Positions 7,321 to 13,968 of a DNA stretch of 13,983 nt are shown one piece after another. Position numbers and translations under genes: made by a program. The notes under the pieces are model-generated. The model did not search any database. It saw only the letters and a list, made by a program, of their open reading frames with translations, and had not been told where the DNA came from. How positions within the stretch are numbered: position 1 is the stretch's first letter; every line of letters begins with the position of its first letter. Location of the stretch: NCBI GenBank assembly GCA_046757565.1, contig JBHHYN010000076.1, forward strand, positions 1 through 13,983, given 5' to 3'. The DNA comes from JBHHYN01 sp046757565 (lineage in GTDB: Bacteria > Pseudomonadota > Gammaproteobacteria > Eutrophobiales > Eutrophobiaceae).

Positions 7321-8271
7321 GTCGTCTATGGCAATGCCCCAGGGGAATTTACCGACCTTGATTGTTTTAATGCGTTCGTTCTTTGCAGTATCGATCACCG
7401 ACACTGTTCCGCTAACACCATCGGTCGTGAACAGGCGGCGGCCGTCTTTCGTCATGGCCAGCCCCCACACCCGTTTGCCTACCGGGATGGTTTTGATCAG
7501 CTTCATGCTTTCTGTATCGATCACCATCACCTGATTGGCCCGGCCACCGGCGACATAGAGCATTTTTTCGTCCTTGCTCAGGACAACATCTTTCGGTTTT
7601 GCCTTTTCATCGGCGATCTTCACCTTGCTCAGCACCTTGTAATGTTCCATATCGACCTTTTTCACTTCACCGCTGATCTCGGAGGTCGCGTAAGCCACTT
7701 TCCCGTCCCGGCTGAATACAGCGGAGCGCGGTCTGGCCCCGACGAGTATGTTGGCGATGATCCGGTGTTCCGGCACGGCAATGACATGTAACATATTCGA
7801 TGATTCACTGGTGACGATGACCTTGCTGCCGTCCGGGGAAATCGCCACGCCTTCCGGCTCCAGACCCACCTTGACCTCCGTTATCTGCCTGCCGGTTTTC
7901 GGATTGAATACCGATGCCTTGGCCTCGTCTTCATTGGAGATGTAGATATTGCCGTCTGGATGCACGGCAAAGGTCTCCGGATCGGATCCGGCCTTGAATT
8001 TCCGAAGGATATTAAATGTCTTCGGATCCACCACGGCAATAATATTCTCTTCACTGACGGCGACATACAGTTCACTGCCGTCCGGGGCCAGGCCAATACC
8101 CCGGGGACGCTTACCTATGGTAAAGCTGGTCTCCACAGCCAGCGTTTTCTCGTTGATGACAGTGATAGTGCCACTCTTTTCATTGGTGACAAATATGCGC
8201 TGGGTCGGCGCTGCAAAAACTGTCTGCAAACCAAACAGTAAACCAGTTATGACAATAAACAGTTTTTTCAT
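7318..8271 (-). CDS. Periplasmic YVTN beta-propeller protein (PQQ-catabolism-associated type)
   Basis: The 317 residues begin with a Sec signal peptide (1-20, ending VFA/A) and continue as about seven repeats of roughly 42 residues. Each repeat has a VxxE/S-xxx-V-xVIDxxT core and a -VGxxPxGIAxSPDG- turn, giving a seven-bladed YVTN propeller. Length and repeat pattern match the PQQ-dependent catabolism-associated beta-propeller family (TIGR03866), whose genes lie next to PQQ alcohol dehydrogenases and their ABC exporters. The upstream neighbour on the same strand is a substrate-binding protein of the matching set, which supports this. GGAG lies 9-10 nt before the ATG. The exact role of these propellers is not established. 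General YncE-like proteins are the alternative call. Confidence 0.85.
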   Translation of the reverse strand: MKKLFIVITGLLFGLQTVFAAPTQRIFVTNEKSGTITVINEKTLAVETSFTIGKRPRGIGLAPDGSELYVAVSEENIIAVVDPKTFNILRKFKAGSDPETFAVHPDGNIYISNEDEAKASVFNPKTGRQITEVKVGLEPEGVAISPDGSKVIVTSESSNMLHVIAVPEHRIIANILVGARPRSAVFSRDGKVAYATSEISGEVKKVDMEHYKVLSKVKIADEKAKPKDVVLSKDEKMLYVAGGRANQVMVIDTESMKLIKTIPVGKRVWGLAMTKDGRRLFTTDGVSGTVSVIDTAKNERIKTIKVGKFPWGIAIDD

Positions 8272-8286
8272 AAATCAGCGCTCCGT

Positions 8287-8346
8287 GGGTTAAGGGTTAA
8301 GGTTCAAGGTTCAGGGTTCAGGGTTCAGGGTTCAAGGTTCAGGGTT
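8287..8346. repeat. Heptamer array (GGTTCAR / GGGTTAA) upstream of the beta-propeller gene
   Basis: GGTT recurs at 8288, 8295, 8301, 8308, 8315, 8322, 8329, 8336 and 8343: a strict 7-bp period apart from one 1-bp slip. The main unit GGTTCAG is the reverse complement of the CTGAACC unit at 6613-6646. The array ends 16 bp before the beta-propeller ATG (8271) in the direction of transcription. Confidence 0.85.
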
Positions 8347-8368
8347 GACCGCCATGGATGGTGAAAAT

Positions 8369-8395
8369 ACTTGCAATGCAGGAGCAATTGCAAGT
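8369..8395 (-). terminator. Perfect 9-bp inverted repeat after the substrate-binding gene
   Basis: ACTTGCAAT (8369-8377) and ATTGCAAGT (8387-8395) are exact reverse complements around a 9-nt loop. It starts 17 bp after the minus-strand substrate-binding gene ends and is followed on that strand by ATTTTC. It may be a weak intrinsic terminator or a protein-binding site; the U tract is short. Confidence 0.4.
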
Positions 8396-8396
8396 G

Positions 8397-8410
8397 CGAG
8401 GTTCGAGGTT
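8397..8410. repeat. Two-copy heptamer CGAGGTT
   Basis: Two exact tandem copies of CGAGGTT abut the stop codon (8412-8414) of the minus-strand substrate-binding gene. Alone this would be chance, but it has the same 7-bp period as the three nearby arrays. Confidence 0.45.
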
Positions 8411-8411
8411 T

Positions 8412-9227
8412 TCATTTTGGACATTCCGTGATGCCCAGACTGTCCACATCGTCCGTTTCCACCACACCCCTTACCGGTGCTTCTCCCACCAGTTTACCAT
8501 GCTCGGCCAGCAGCAATATCTGGCGCAGTTGACCGGTTTCCCTGAAATTCATCTCTATCCCTTTTTGACCATCGAAAGAGAGACGAGTTTGCAAATAGTT
8601 GAGCATGGCATGGGCTGAGGTAATGCCTTCCCGCGCGACCGTATCGGAGGTCATTTTAACGGCGACCCAACCGGCCCAGGCGCCGTCATCCATCCCTTTT
8701 TTGAATGCCTTGCGGAAGCGCTTGTTGAGGTCGCGGGCGGCGAATTTTACAAAATCGGAATGCCAGGCCTGCGCCTCGACCGCGGCCCCGGGGTGTTTTT
8801 TGCGCCACTGGGCCACGGCATCGTTTTTCATACGTCTGCTTGGCGCAATATGCAGGACGTTGTCCAGACAGATGTCTCGCAGGGAATCGTCATCGTTCTC
8901 AAGGTTAAAAACGGGCTCATTGGGCAGCCTGCGGCTCAGGCTGATCAACGCATCGCTGTCCGCGGCCACGAGCAGGGCAATATAGGGAGAAAAATCAGTC
9001 TGTTCTGTTTCATTCAACCGAATCACATCGAGTTCATATTCCTGTCCAAGAAACTGCCCCTGCGTATTGGCTTCGTTCAGCCCCTGTCTGATTCCCGGAT
9101 ACGCAGAGTCTTCGGTATCGCCAATATAGGCAAACCGGATCTTCACCGTATCCGCATAGGCCGCGTTCATGGTGATGCAGAACACGCACAAGCACAGGGA
9201 TAGCAAGCCTGTTTTGATGTGAATCAT
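8412..9227 (-). CDS. Small periplasmic ABC-type substrate-binding protein (PQQ-system type)
   Basis: I chose the ATG at 9227 (271 residues) because it opens a signal peptide ending AYA/D at about residue 25; the frame stays open to 9596, but that extension would overlap aorA. After the signal, VKIRFAYIGDTEDSAYPGIR and the text around QGQFLGQEYELDVI match the N-terminus of the substrate-binding protein linked to PQQ-dependent alcohol dehydrogenase systems (TIGR03863). The ends ICLDNVLHIAPSRRM, AWHSDF...LNKRFRKAF and GQLRQILLL match its later parts. From memory full-length relatives have about 350-390 residues, so a central segment of about 80-100 residues seems to be missing after 'NDAVAQWRKK'. 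The reading frame is intact. No ATPase or permease gene is present here. No good ribosome site is visible. Confidence 0.75.
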   Translation of the reverse strand: MIHIKTGLLSLCLCVFCITMNAAYADTVKIRFAYIGDTEDSAYPGIRQGLNEANTQGQFLGQEYELDVIRLNETEQTDFSPYIALLVAADSDALISLSRRLPNEPVFNLENDDDSLRDICLDNVLHIAPSRRMKNDAVAQWRKKHPGAAVEAQAWHSDFVKFAARDLNKRFRKAFKKGMDDGAWAGWVAVKMTSDTVAREGITSAHAMLNYLQTRLSFDGQKGIEMNFRETGQLRQILLLAEHGKLVGEAPVRGVVETDDVDSLGITECPK

Positions 9228-9349
9228 GCCGGGGGATTTACCCTTGTATCGCCTTGTTGCCTCATTGGTTAACCAGGAAACCATGTGGCCGGGTAATGGA
9301 GCTGTTACAACTTGCAGGTTTGCATCTATGTTCATGCACAATTTAGGTG

Positions 9350-9426
9350 TATAATTTAGAGTCAGAAAAACTACTATAATATGATCCGGCAGAAATTTTG
9401 ATAGAAAATTTGCCTGAATAGTCAGG
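9350..9426 (+). promoter_or_regulatory. Candidate promoter region and dyads for the aor operon
   Basis: Two perfect TATAAT hexamers (9350-9355 and 9375-9380) lie 25 bp apart, neither with a recognisable -35 box, which suggests an activator-dependent promoter. Downstream are two adjacent perfect dyads: AAATTTT-N5-AAAATTT (9393-9411) and CCTGA-N4-TCAGG (9413-9426). They could be operator sites or leader hairpins. The gap 9228-9474 must also hold the divergent promoter of the substrate-binding gene, which I could not place. Confidence 0.35.
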
Positions 9427-9474
9427 GAAAACATCCTGTTTGATTTACGAGCGATTTCGGTCAGGGGAGAAGAT

Positions 9475-9942
9475 ATGCTCAAATCACTCCAGATTGAGCC
9501 GGAAAAGTGTACCGGCTGCCTACAGTGTGAACTGGCCTGTTCCTTCCAGGCAACAGGCGCCTTTAATCCGTCCAAATCACGCATCAAGGTCTTCACCTTT
9601 CACGAGGAGGGCCGCTTTTCCCCCTACACCTGTACACAATGTTCCGAGGCCTGGTGTCTGCACGCCTGCCCGGTGGAGGCGATTGTCCTGAATGAGCATA
9701 CGGGCGCCAAGGAGGTGCTGGCGGATAGCTGTGTCGGCTGTAAGGTGTGCACCATTGCCTGTCCGTTTGGCACGGTCAACTATGCCCAGGATGAGCACAT
9801 TGCATACAAGTGCGATCTGTGCGGCGGCGATCCGGAATGCGCCAGGGCCTGCCCGACGGCTGCCATCACTTATGTGGATGCGGATCATACAGGTCTGGAG
9901 CGCATGCGCGCGCATGCGGCGACCCTGGGCGCACAAGCCTGA
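9475..9942 (+). CDS. aorA: Four-cluster ferredoxin subunit of aldehyde oxidoreductase (AorA-like)
   Basis: This 155-residue cytoplasmic iron-sulfur protein has sixteen cysteines in four groups: CTGCLQCELAC, CTQC...CLHACP, CVGCKVCTIACP and CDLCGGDPECARACP. They fit four [4Fe-4S] clusters of the HycB/DmsB-like polyferredoxin type. It lies 17 bp before aorB and should carry electrons from the tungsten subunit to the FAD subunit, as AorA does in the AorABC enzyme of Aromatoleum aromaticum. The start at 9475 has a strong ribosome site (AGGGGAGA). The gene order ferredoxin, AOR large subunit, FAD/NAD oxidoreductase, MoaD supports the name. A YdhY-like ferredoxin of another AOR-family complex is less likely because of the downstream aorC. 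Confidence 0.88.
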   Translation: MLKSLQIEPEKCTGCLQCELACSFQATGAFNPSKSRIKVFTFHEEGRFSPYTCTQCSEAWCLHACPVEAIVLNEHTGAKEVLADSCVGCKVCTIACPFGTVNYAQDEHIAYKCDLCGGDPECARACPTAAITYVDADHTGLERMRAHAATLGAQA

Positions 9943-9959
9943 ACGGCTGGAGGTGAATG

Positions 9960-11810
9960 ATGGCCTGGACCAGAAAAGTATTACGGGTAAATCTGACTGA
10001 AGGGGCGATTCAGGATGAATCCCTGAACATGGACTGGGCGATGCAATACCTTGGGCAGCGTGGTCTGGCAAGCAAATATCTGGTGGAAGAGATCGATCCG
10101 CGTTGCGATGCGCTGGGGCCTGAAAACAGATTGATTCTGATCACCGGTCCCTTGACGGGGACCATGGCATCGACCGGCGGCAGATATTCCGTCGTCACCA
10201 AGAGCCCCCTGACCGGCGCCATTGCTTGCTCCAACTCCGGCGGTTTTATCGGCGCCGAGATGAAGAACGCCGGCTGGGACATGGTTATCTTTGAAGGCAA
10301 GGCGCCACATCCCGTCTACCTCTCTATTGAAAATGAACAGGCGGAACTCCTCCCGGCGGATGAGTTATGGGGCAAATCTGTGTGGGAAGCAGATAGCCTG
10401 CTGCATAAAAAATATCAGGACCCGTTACTCCGCATAGCGACCATCGGGCGCGCCGCGGAAAAAGGTTGCCTGTATGCGGCGATTGTGAACGATTTGCACC
10501 GTGCCGCCGGCCGCTCCGGCGTGGGGACGGTGATGGCATCCAAGAACCTGAAGGCGGTCGCCGTGCGCGGTACGCGCGGGGTAGGTAATATCAGGGACCC
10601 GGCCGGCTTCATGCAAGCCACCCGGGCCGCAAAAAAACTGCTGGCCGAGGGAGAGGTCACTGGTGAAGGACTGCCTGCCTATGGGACCCAGGTATTGATG
10701 AACGTCATCAATGAGGTGGGCGCCATGCCGACGCGGAATATGCGTGAGGTGCAGTTTGAGGGCGCCAACCGTATCTCTGCCGAAGCCATGCAGGAACCGC
10801 GTCCGGGTGACGGCAAGCCGAACCTGGTCACCAATGCCGCCTGTTTTGGCTGTACCATCGCCTGCGGCAGGATCTCGACTATTGAGGAAGGGCATTTTAC
10901 CATTCAAAACAAACCGGAATACCGGGGCGCATCCGGTGGCCTGGAGTATGAAGCCGCCTGGGCGCTGGGTTCGGATACCGGCGTCGATGATCTCGATGCC
11001 TTAACCTATGCCAATTTTCTCTGCAATGAAGACGGTTTCGATCCTATCTCGTTTGGTTCCACGCTGGCGGCGGCCATGGAGTTATATGAACTGGGTGTGA
11101 TTACTGCGGAACAGACAGGGGGTATGGAATTGAAATTCGGTTCCGCCGAGGCCCTGGCCTGGGCCACGGAGGTCACGGCGCGGGGTGAGGGCTTCGGTCT
11201 TGAGCTGGGCCTGGGTTCCAAACGCCTGTGTGAGAAATATGGTCATCCCGAGTTGTCCATGACCGTGAAGGGCCAGGAATTCCCGGCCTATGATCCGCGT
11301 GGGATCCAGGGTATGGGGCTGGGTTACGCCACCTCAAATCGCGGCGCCTGCCATTTACGCGGCTATACGGTCTCGTCGGAAATCATGGGTCTCCCTGTGA
11401 AGACGGACCCGCTGGTAACGGCAGGTAAACCGGAGTTGGTGAAGGCCTTCCAGGATGCCACCGCTGCCGTGGATTCGTCGGGGTTGTGTGTGTTTACCAC
11501 CTTTGCCTGGTCACTCGAGGATATCGCACCGCAACTCGATGCGGCCTGCGAAGGCGGCTGGACAGCCGAAAAACTTCTGCAGGTGGGCGAAAGGGTATGG
11601 AACCTGGAACGGGACTTCAACCTGGCGGCCGGCCTGACCGCTGAAGACGACACGCTGCCGCACCGAATGTTAAAGGAAGCGGCCAGGACGGGACCTGCCA
11701 AGGGCAAGGTGAATGATCTGGGTGCGATGTTACCCGAATATTATGCACTCCGCGGCTGGACCCCTGAGGGTGTGCCCACGGCGGAGACGCGCGAGCGGCT
11801 GGGCCTGTAA
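9960..11810 (+). CDS. aorB: Tungsten aldehyde:ferredoxin oxidoreductase large subunit (AorB-like)
   Basis: This 616-residue catalytic subunit should oxidise aldehydes to carboxylic acids using a tungsten bis-pterin cofactor. The N-terminal domain carries TGPLTGTMASTGGRYSVVTK-like and NSGGFIGAEMKNAGWD text that packs on the pterins, then AAGRSGVGTVMASKNLKAVA. One [4Fe-4S] cluster is bound by C295-x2-C298-x3-C302 (NAACFGCTIAC) and C510. The pterin-binding motif DxxGLC is intact (D505-C510); the other, usually DxxGLD, reads NEDGFDPIS, a conservative variant. Two ATGs lie in tandem (9957, 9960); GGAGG at 9949-9953 is better spaced for 9960. The length is normal for bacterial AORs. Substrate range and W versus Mo cannot be read from sequence, but tungsten is usual for this family. 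Confidence 0.93.
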   Translation: MAWTRKVLRVNLTEGAIQDESLNMDWAMQYLGQRGLASKYLVEEIDPRCDALGPENRLILITGPLTGTMASTGGRYSVVTKSPLTGAIACSNSGGFIGAEMKNAGWDMVIFEGKAPHPVYLSIENEQAELLPADELWGKSVWEADSLLHKKYQDPLLRIATIGRAAEKGCLYAAIVNDLHRAAGRSGVGTVMASKNLKAVAVRGTRGVGNIRDPAGFMQATRAAKKLLAEGEVTGEGLPAYGTQVLMNVINEVGAMPTRNMREVQFEGANRISAEAMQEPRPGDGKPNLVTNAACFGCTIACGRISTIEEGHFTIQNKPEYRGASGGLEYEAAWALGSDTGVDDLDALTYANFLCNEDGFDPISFGSTLAAAMELYELGVITAEQTGGMELKFGSAEALAWATEVTARGEGFGLELGLGSKRLCEKYGHPELSMTVKGQEFPAYDPRGIQGMGLGYATSNRGACHLRGYTVSSEIMGLPVKTDPLVTAGKPELVKAFQDATAAVDSSGLCVFTTFAWSLEDIAPQLDAACEGGWTAEKLLQVGERVWNLERDFNLAAGLTAEDDTLPHRMLKEAARTGPAKGKVNDLGAMLPEYYALRGWTPEGVPTAETRERLGL

Positions 11811-11856
11811 CCGGCAGGGGTTTCTGCTTGATTAGGGCAACGACTATTTGCTGATA

Positions 11857-11901
11857 TGCACCACAGATATTGGCACAGGATGTGCCAATATCTGTGGTGA
11901 A
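11857..11901. repeat. Long palindromic element between aorB and aorC
   Basis: Arms 11859-11877 (CACCACAGATATTGGCACA) and 11881-11899 are exact reverse complements around a GGA loop. Extending to 21 bp adds one mismatch at 11858. No T tract follows on either strand, so a simple terminator is unlikely. The first 15 bases of the element's consensus recur at 13969-13983, so it is a repeated element rather than a single site. Confidence 0.85.
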
Positions 11902-11930
11902 CTATACTTAAATATGCAAATGAGCAACCC

Positions 11931-13196
11931 ATGCAACATCTCATAATCGGTGCGGGACCGGCAGGCGTGATTGCCGCCGAGACCCTGCGCCAGGCCGAAG
12001 CGGATGCGGAAATCAAACTCATTGGTGACGAACCGGAGCCGCCCTATTCACGCATGGCGCTGCCTTACTTCCTGAGCGGCAGGATCGGCGAGCAAGGCAC
12101 CTGGTTGCGCAAAACGGACGGCTATTTCGAGTCCAGAGGTATCGAGATTATCCGGGACCGGGTGAGTCAGGTGAATGCTGAGGGTAAATCAGTACAACTC
12201 CAGAAGGACGGCACGATCTCCTTTGACAGTTTACTCATCGCCACCGGTTCCCGCCCGGTTACCCCGCCGCTGCCGGGAATGGACCTGCCTGGGACCGTCT
12301 CATGCTGGACCCTCGAGGACGGCCGCAATATCGCTGCTAAAGCCGCCAAAGATTCCAGGGTGGTGCTCATGGGGGCTGGCTTTATCGGCTCCATTATTCT
12401 TGAGGCGCTGGCTGCACGCGGGGTGAAGCTGACGGTGGTGGAGATGGAAGATCGGATGGTGCCGCGCATGATGGACCAGGTCGCGGGTAACCTCATCAAG
12501 CAGTGGTGCCGGGAGAAAGGGGTCGGCGTGCACACATCGGCGAAAGTGGAGGCCGTTGAGGAAAACAGCGGACATCTTGCTGTAACACTGGACAGCGGTG
12601 AGGTGCTGGATGCGGATTTAGTGATCACCGCAACCGGCGTGCGGTCCAATATCCGGTTTCTTGAAGGGAGCGGTATCGAAACCGATGCCGGTGTCCTGGT
12701 GAATGACCGCTTGCAGAGCAGCTGTGCCGATATCTATGCCGCAGGCGATGTCTGCCAGGGCAAGGATTTCTCCACCGGCGAATACAGCGTGCAGGCGATC
12801 CAGCCCACCGCCGCCGATCATGGCCGTATTGCCGCCTTGAACATGGCCGGGCGCAATGTTCGCCACCAGGGCAGTATCAACATGAATGTACTGGATACCA
12901 TGGGCTTGATCTCGACTTCCTTCGGCCTCTGGATGGGGGTTGACGGCGGTGATGCCGTGGCGCTGACCGACGCCGGTCGCTATCGTTACCTGAACCTGCA
13001 ATTTGAGGATGACGTACTCATCGGCGCCCAGACACTTGGCCTGACGCAGCACGTCGGGGTGTTACGTGGATTGATTCAAACCCGAATCCGGCTGGGCAGA
13101 TGGAAAGGGTATCTGCTGAAAGATCCTACCCGTATCATGGAGGTCTACCTCGGCAGCACGCAAGCCATCGGTCACAATGCCGCGATCCACTCCTGA
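11931..13196 (+). CDS. aorC: FAD/NAD-dependent oxidoreductase subunit (AorC-like)
   Basis: This 421-residue flavoprotein has the two-Rossmann fold of the pyridine nucleotide-disulfide oxidoreductase superfamily. FAD is bound by GAGPAG (7-12) and by the ADIYAAGDV stretch (about 266-274). NAD(H) is bound by GAGFIG (148-153), with Glu171 ending the second strand, which favours NADH over NADPH. There is no redox CxxC pair, so it resembles NADH:ferredoxin/rubredoxin/nitrite reductases. In the AorABC enzyme of Aromatoleum this subunit passes electrons to NAD+ (or works in reverse with H2 or reduced donors). It is 120 bp from aorB, with a large palindrome in the gap, so its expression may be adjusted separately. 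The ribosome site is weak (TGAG). Confidence 0.87.
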   Translation: MQHLIIGAGPAGVIAAETLRQAEADAEIKLIGDEPEPPYSRMALPYFLSGRIGEQGTWLRKTDGYFESRGIEIIRDRVSQVNAEGKSVQLQKDGTISFDSLLIATGSRPVTPPLPGMDLPGTVSCWTLEDGRNIAAKAAKDSRVVLMGAGFIGSIILEALAARGVKLTVVEMEDRMVPRMMDQVAGNLIKQWCREKGVGVHTSAKVEAVEENSGHLAVTLDSGEVLDADLVITATGVRSNIRFLEGSGIETDAGVLVNDRLQSSCADIYAAGDVCQGKDFSTGEYSVQAIQPTAADHGRIAALNMAGRNVRHQGSINMNVLDTMGLISTSFGLWMGVDGGDAVALTDAGRYRYLNLQFEDDVLIGAQTLGLTQHVGVLRGLIQTRIRLGRWKGYLLKDPTRIMEVYLGSTQAIGHNAAIHS

Positions 13197-13248
13197 AGGT
13201 TGATGACGGGACGCAAGGCTGAAGACTCAGGCGGCTCTGCACCGGCTC

Positions 13249-13280
13249 TCCCTGATTTTCTATCTGCATGATCACAGGGA
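13249..13280 (+). promoter_or_regulatory. Possible hairpin overlapping the moaD ribosome site
   Basis: TCCCTG (13249-13254) pairs with CAGGGA (13275-13280), and the right arm contains AGGGA, part of the purine tract before the moaD ATG (13291). Folding could limit moaD translation. The 20-nt loop makes it weak. Confidence 0.25.
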
Positions 13281-13290
13281 AAGGCTTTTC

Positions 13291-13542
13291 ATGAGAATAG
13301 TACTGAAACTCTATGCCGGCCTGGCGCAACATCTGCCGCCGCAGGCTGAGGACAATACAACGACCCTGGAGGTACCGGATCAGGCCACGGCGCATAACGT
13401 CATCGATGAGTTAAAAGTCCCACGCGAGAAGGCGCACCTGATACTGCTGAACGGGGTGTACCTGAACCCGGATGAACGGGATACGCCTCGGTTTCACGAG
13501 GGCGATACCCTGGCCATCTGGCCGCCGGTGGCGGGGGGGTAG
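13291..13542 (+). CDS. MoaD/ThiS-family sulfur carrier for the AOR cofactor
   Basis: This 83-residue ubiquitin-like protein starts with a beta strand (MRIVLKLYAGLAQHLP), has the usual central ILLNG-x2-L-P-like turn, and ends GDTLAIWPPVAGG. The C-terminal Gly-Gly is the site that is adenylated and thiocarboxylated in MoaD, which donates sulfur to molybdopterin synthase. It lies 94 bp after aorC, and AOR loci commonly carry a dedicated MoaD-like gene, so it probably supplies dithiolene sulfur for the tungsten-pterin of AorB. It is close in length to E. coli MoaD (81 residues). MoaE is not in this window, so it must use a partner encoded elsewhere. ThiS is a less likely alternative because no thiamine genes are nearby. 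Confidence 0.87.
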   Translation: MRIVLKLYAGLAQHLPPQAEDNTTTLEVPDQATAHNVIDELKVPREKAHLILLNGVYLNPDERDTPRFHEGDTLAIWPPVAGG

Positions 13543-13627
13543 TTTGCCTGGCCGGGTTGTGGGAGATAGATTGTCCGGACCGGTCTTGCGGCTGGTTACG
13601 CTGCCCTAGCCACTATAGAAAAGTAAA

Positions 13628-13915
13628 ATGCCAAAGGTCATTGAGCGTGAAATGAGCATCACGCATCGGGAGTTTTTTCGCCTGCTGCCCCGTGCCATCG
13701 ACGGAAAGCCCTGCCGTCAATCGGGAAACACCCTCATCATTGATGGGGCGCCCGGATCGATCCGGATCAGCTTGTCCTCTGAATCCGTGCGCAGGCTGGG
13801 CGGTTTGAACCTCCCGGTCACCCGCATGCGGCTGGAGTTGGACGGTTTCAGTGATGCGCAAGCAAGGGAATTTTTACGTCGCTTTGACCGCGCCTATCAA
13901 AAGGGTGGCGGCTGA
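13628..13915 (+). CDS. Unrecognised 95-residue protein ending the AOR locus
   Basis: I do not recognise a named family. The sequence has a basic/acidic N-terminus, ITHREFFRLLPRAIDG, a short beta-rich middle (TLIIDGAPGSIRISLSSES), then two amphipathic segments (MRLELDGFSDAQAREFLRRF) and a Gly tail. No signal peptide or membrane segment is seen, so it is probably cytoplasmic. It contains one cysteine. The codon pattern and strand agree with the aor genes, and it lies 85 bp after moaD, just before the second palindrome copy, so it likely belongs to the locus. It may help AOR assembly or cofactor insertion (inference only). The start is uncertain: ATG 13652 is an alternative, and neither has a strong ribosome site. 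Confidence 0.7.
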   Translation: MPKVIEREMSITHREFFRLLPRAIDGKPCRQSGNTLIIDGAPGSIRISLSSESVRRLGGLNLPVTRMRLELDGFSDAQAREFLRRFDRAYQKGGG

Positions 13916-13968
13916 ATAAAAAATTGAATAACTGTACAGGCGCAAGAATGCTTGATATAGGGTAGCTA

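Noticed and set aside
6613..8410. CRISPR array
   Set aside because: The repeats are 7-bp tandem units with no spacers and no cas genes nearby.
9228..9596. N-terminal extension of the substrate-binding gene (123 more residues)
   Set aside because: It would precede the signal peptide, overlap aorA on the other strand and cover the divergent promoter gap; the ATG at 9227 is the sensible start.
9901..9918. Perfect 18-bp palindrome CGCATGCGCGCGCATGCG
   Set aside because: It lies inside the aorA coding end (Arg/Met/Ala/His codons) and is made of simple alternating GC/AT dinucleotides; coding use explains it.
10425..10907. 160-residue open frame on the minus strand inside aorB
   Set aside because: It is antisense to the well-supported AOR catalytic subunit, has no family resemblance and reflects the GC-rich codon use of aorB.
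12167..12649. 160-residue open frame on the minus strand inside aorC
   Set aside because: It is Ser/Thr/Pro-rich low-information text antisense to the FAD/NAD subunit; a shadow frame.
13197..13290. Molybdenum-cofactor riboswitch between aorC and moaD
   Set aside because: The 94-bp gap lacks the multi-stem conserved core; only a weak 6-bp stem is seen.
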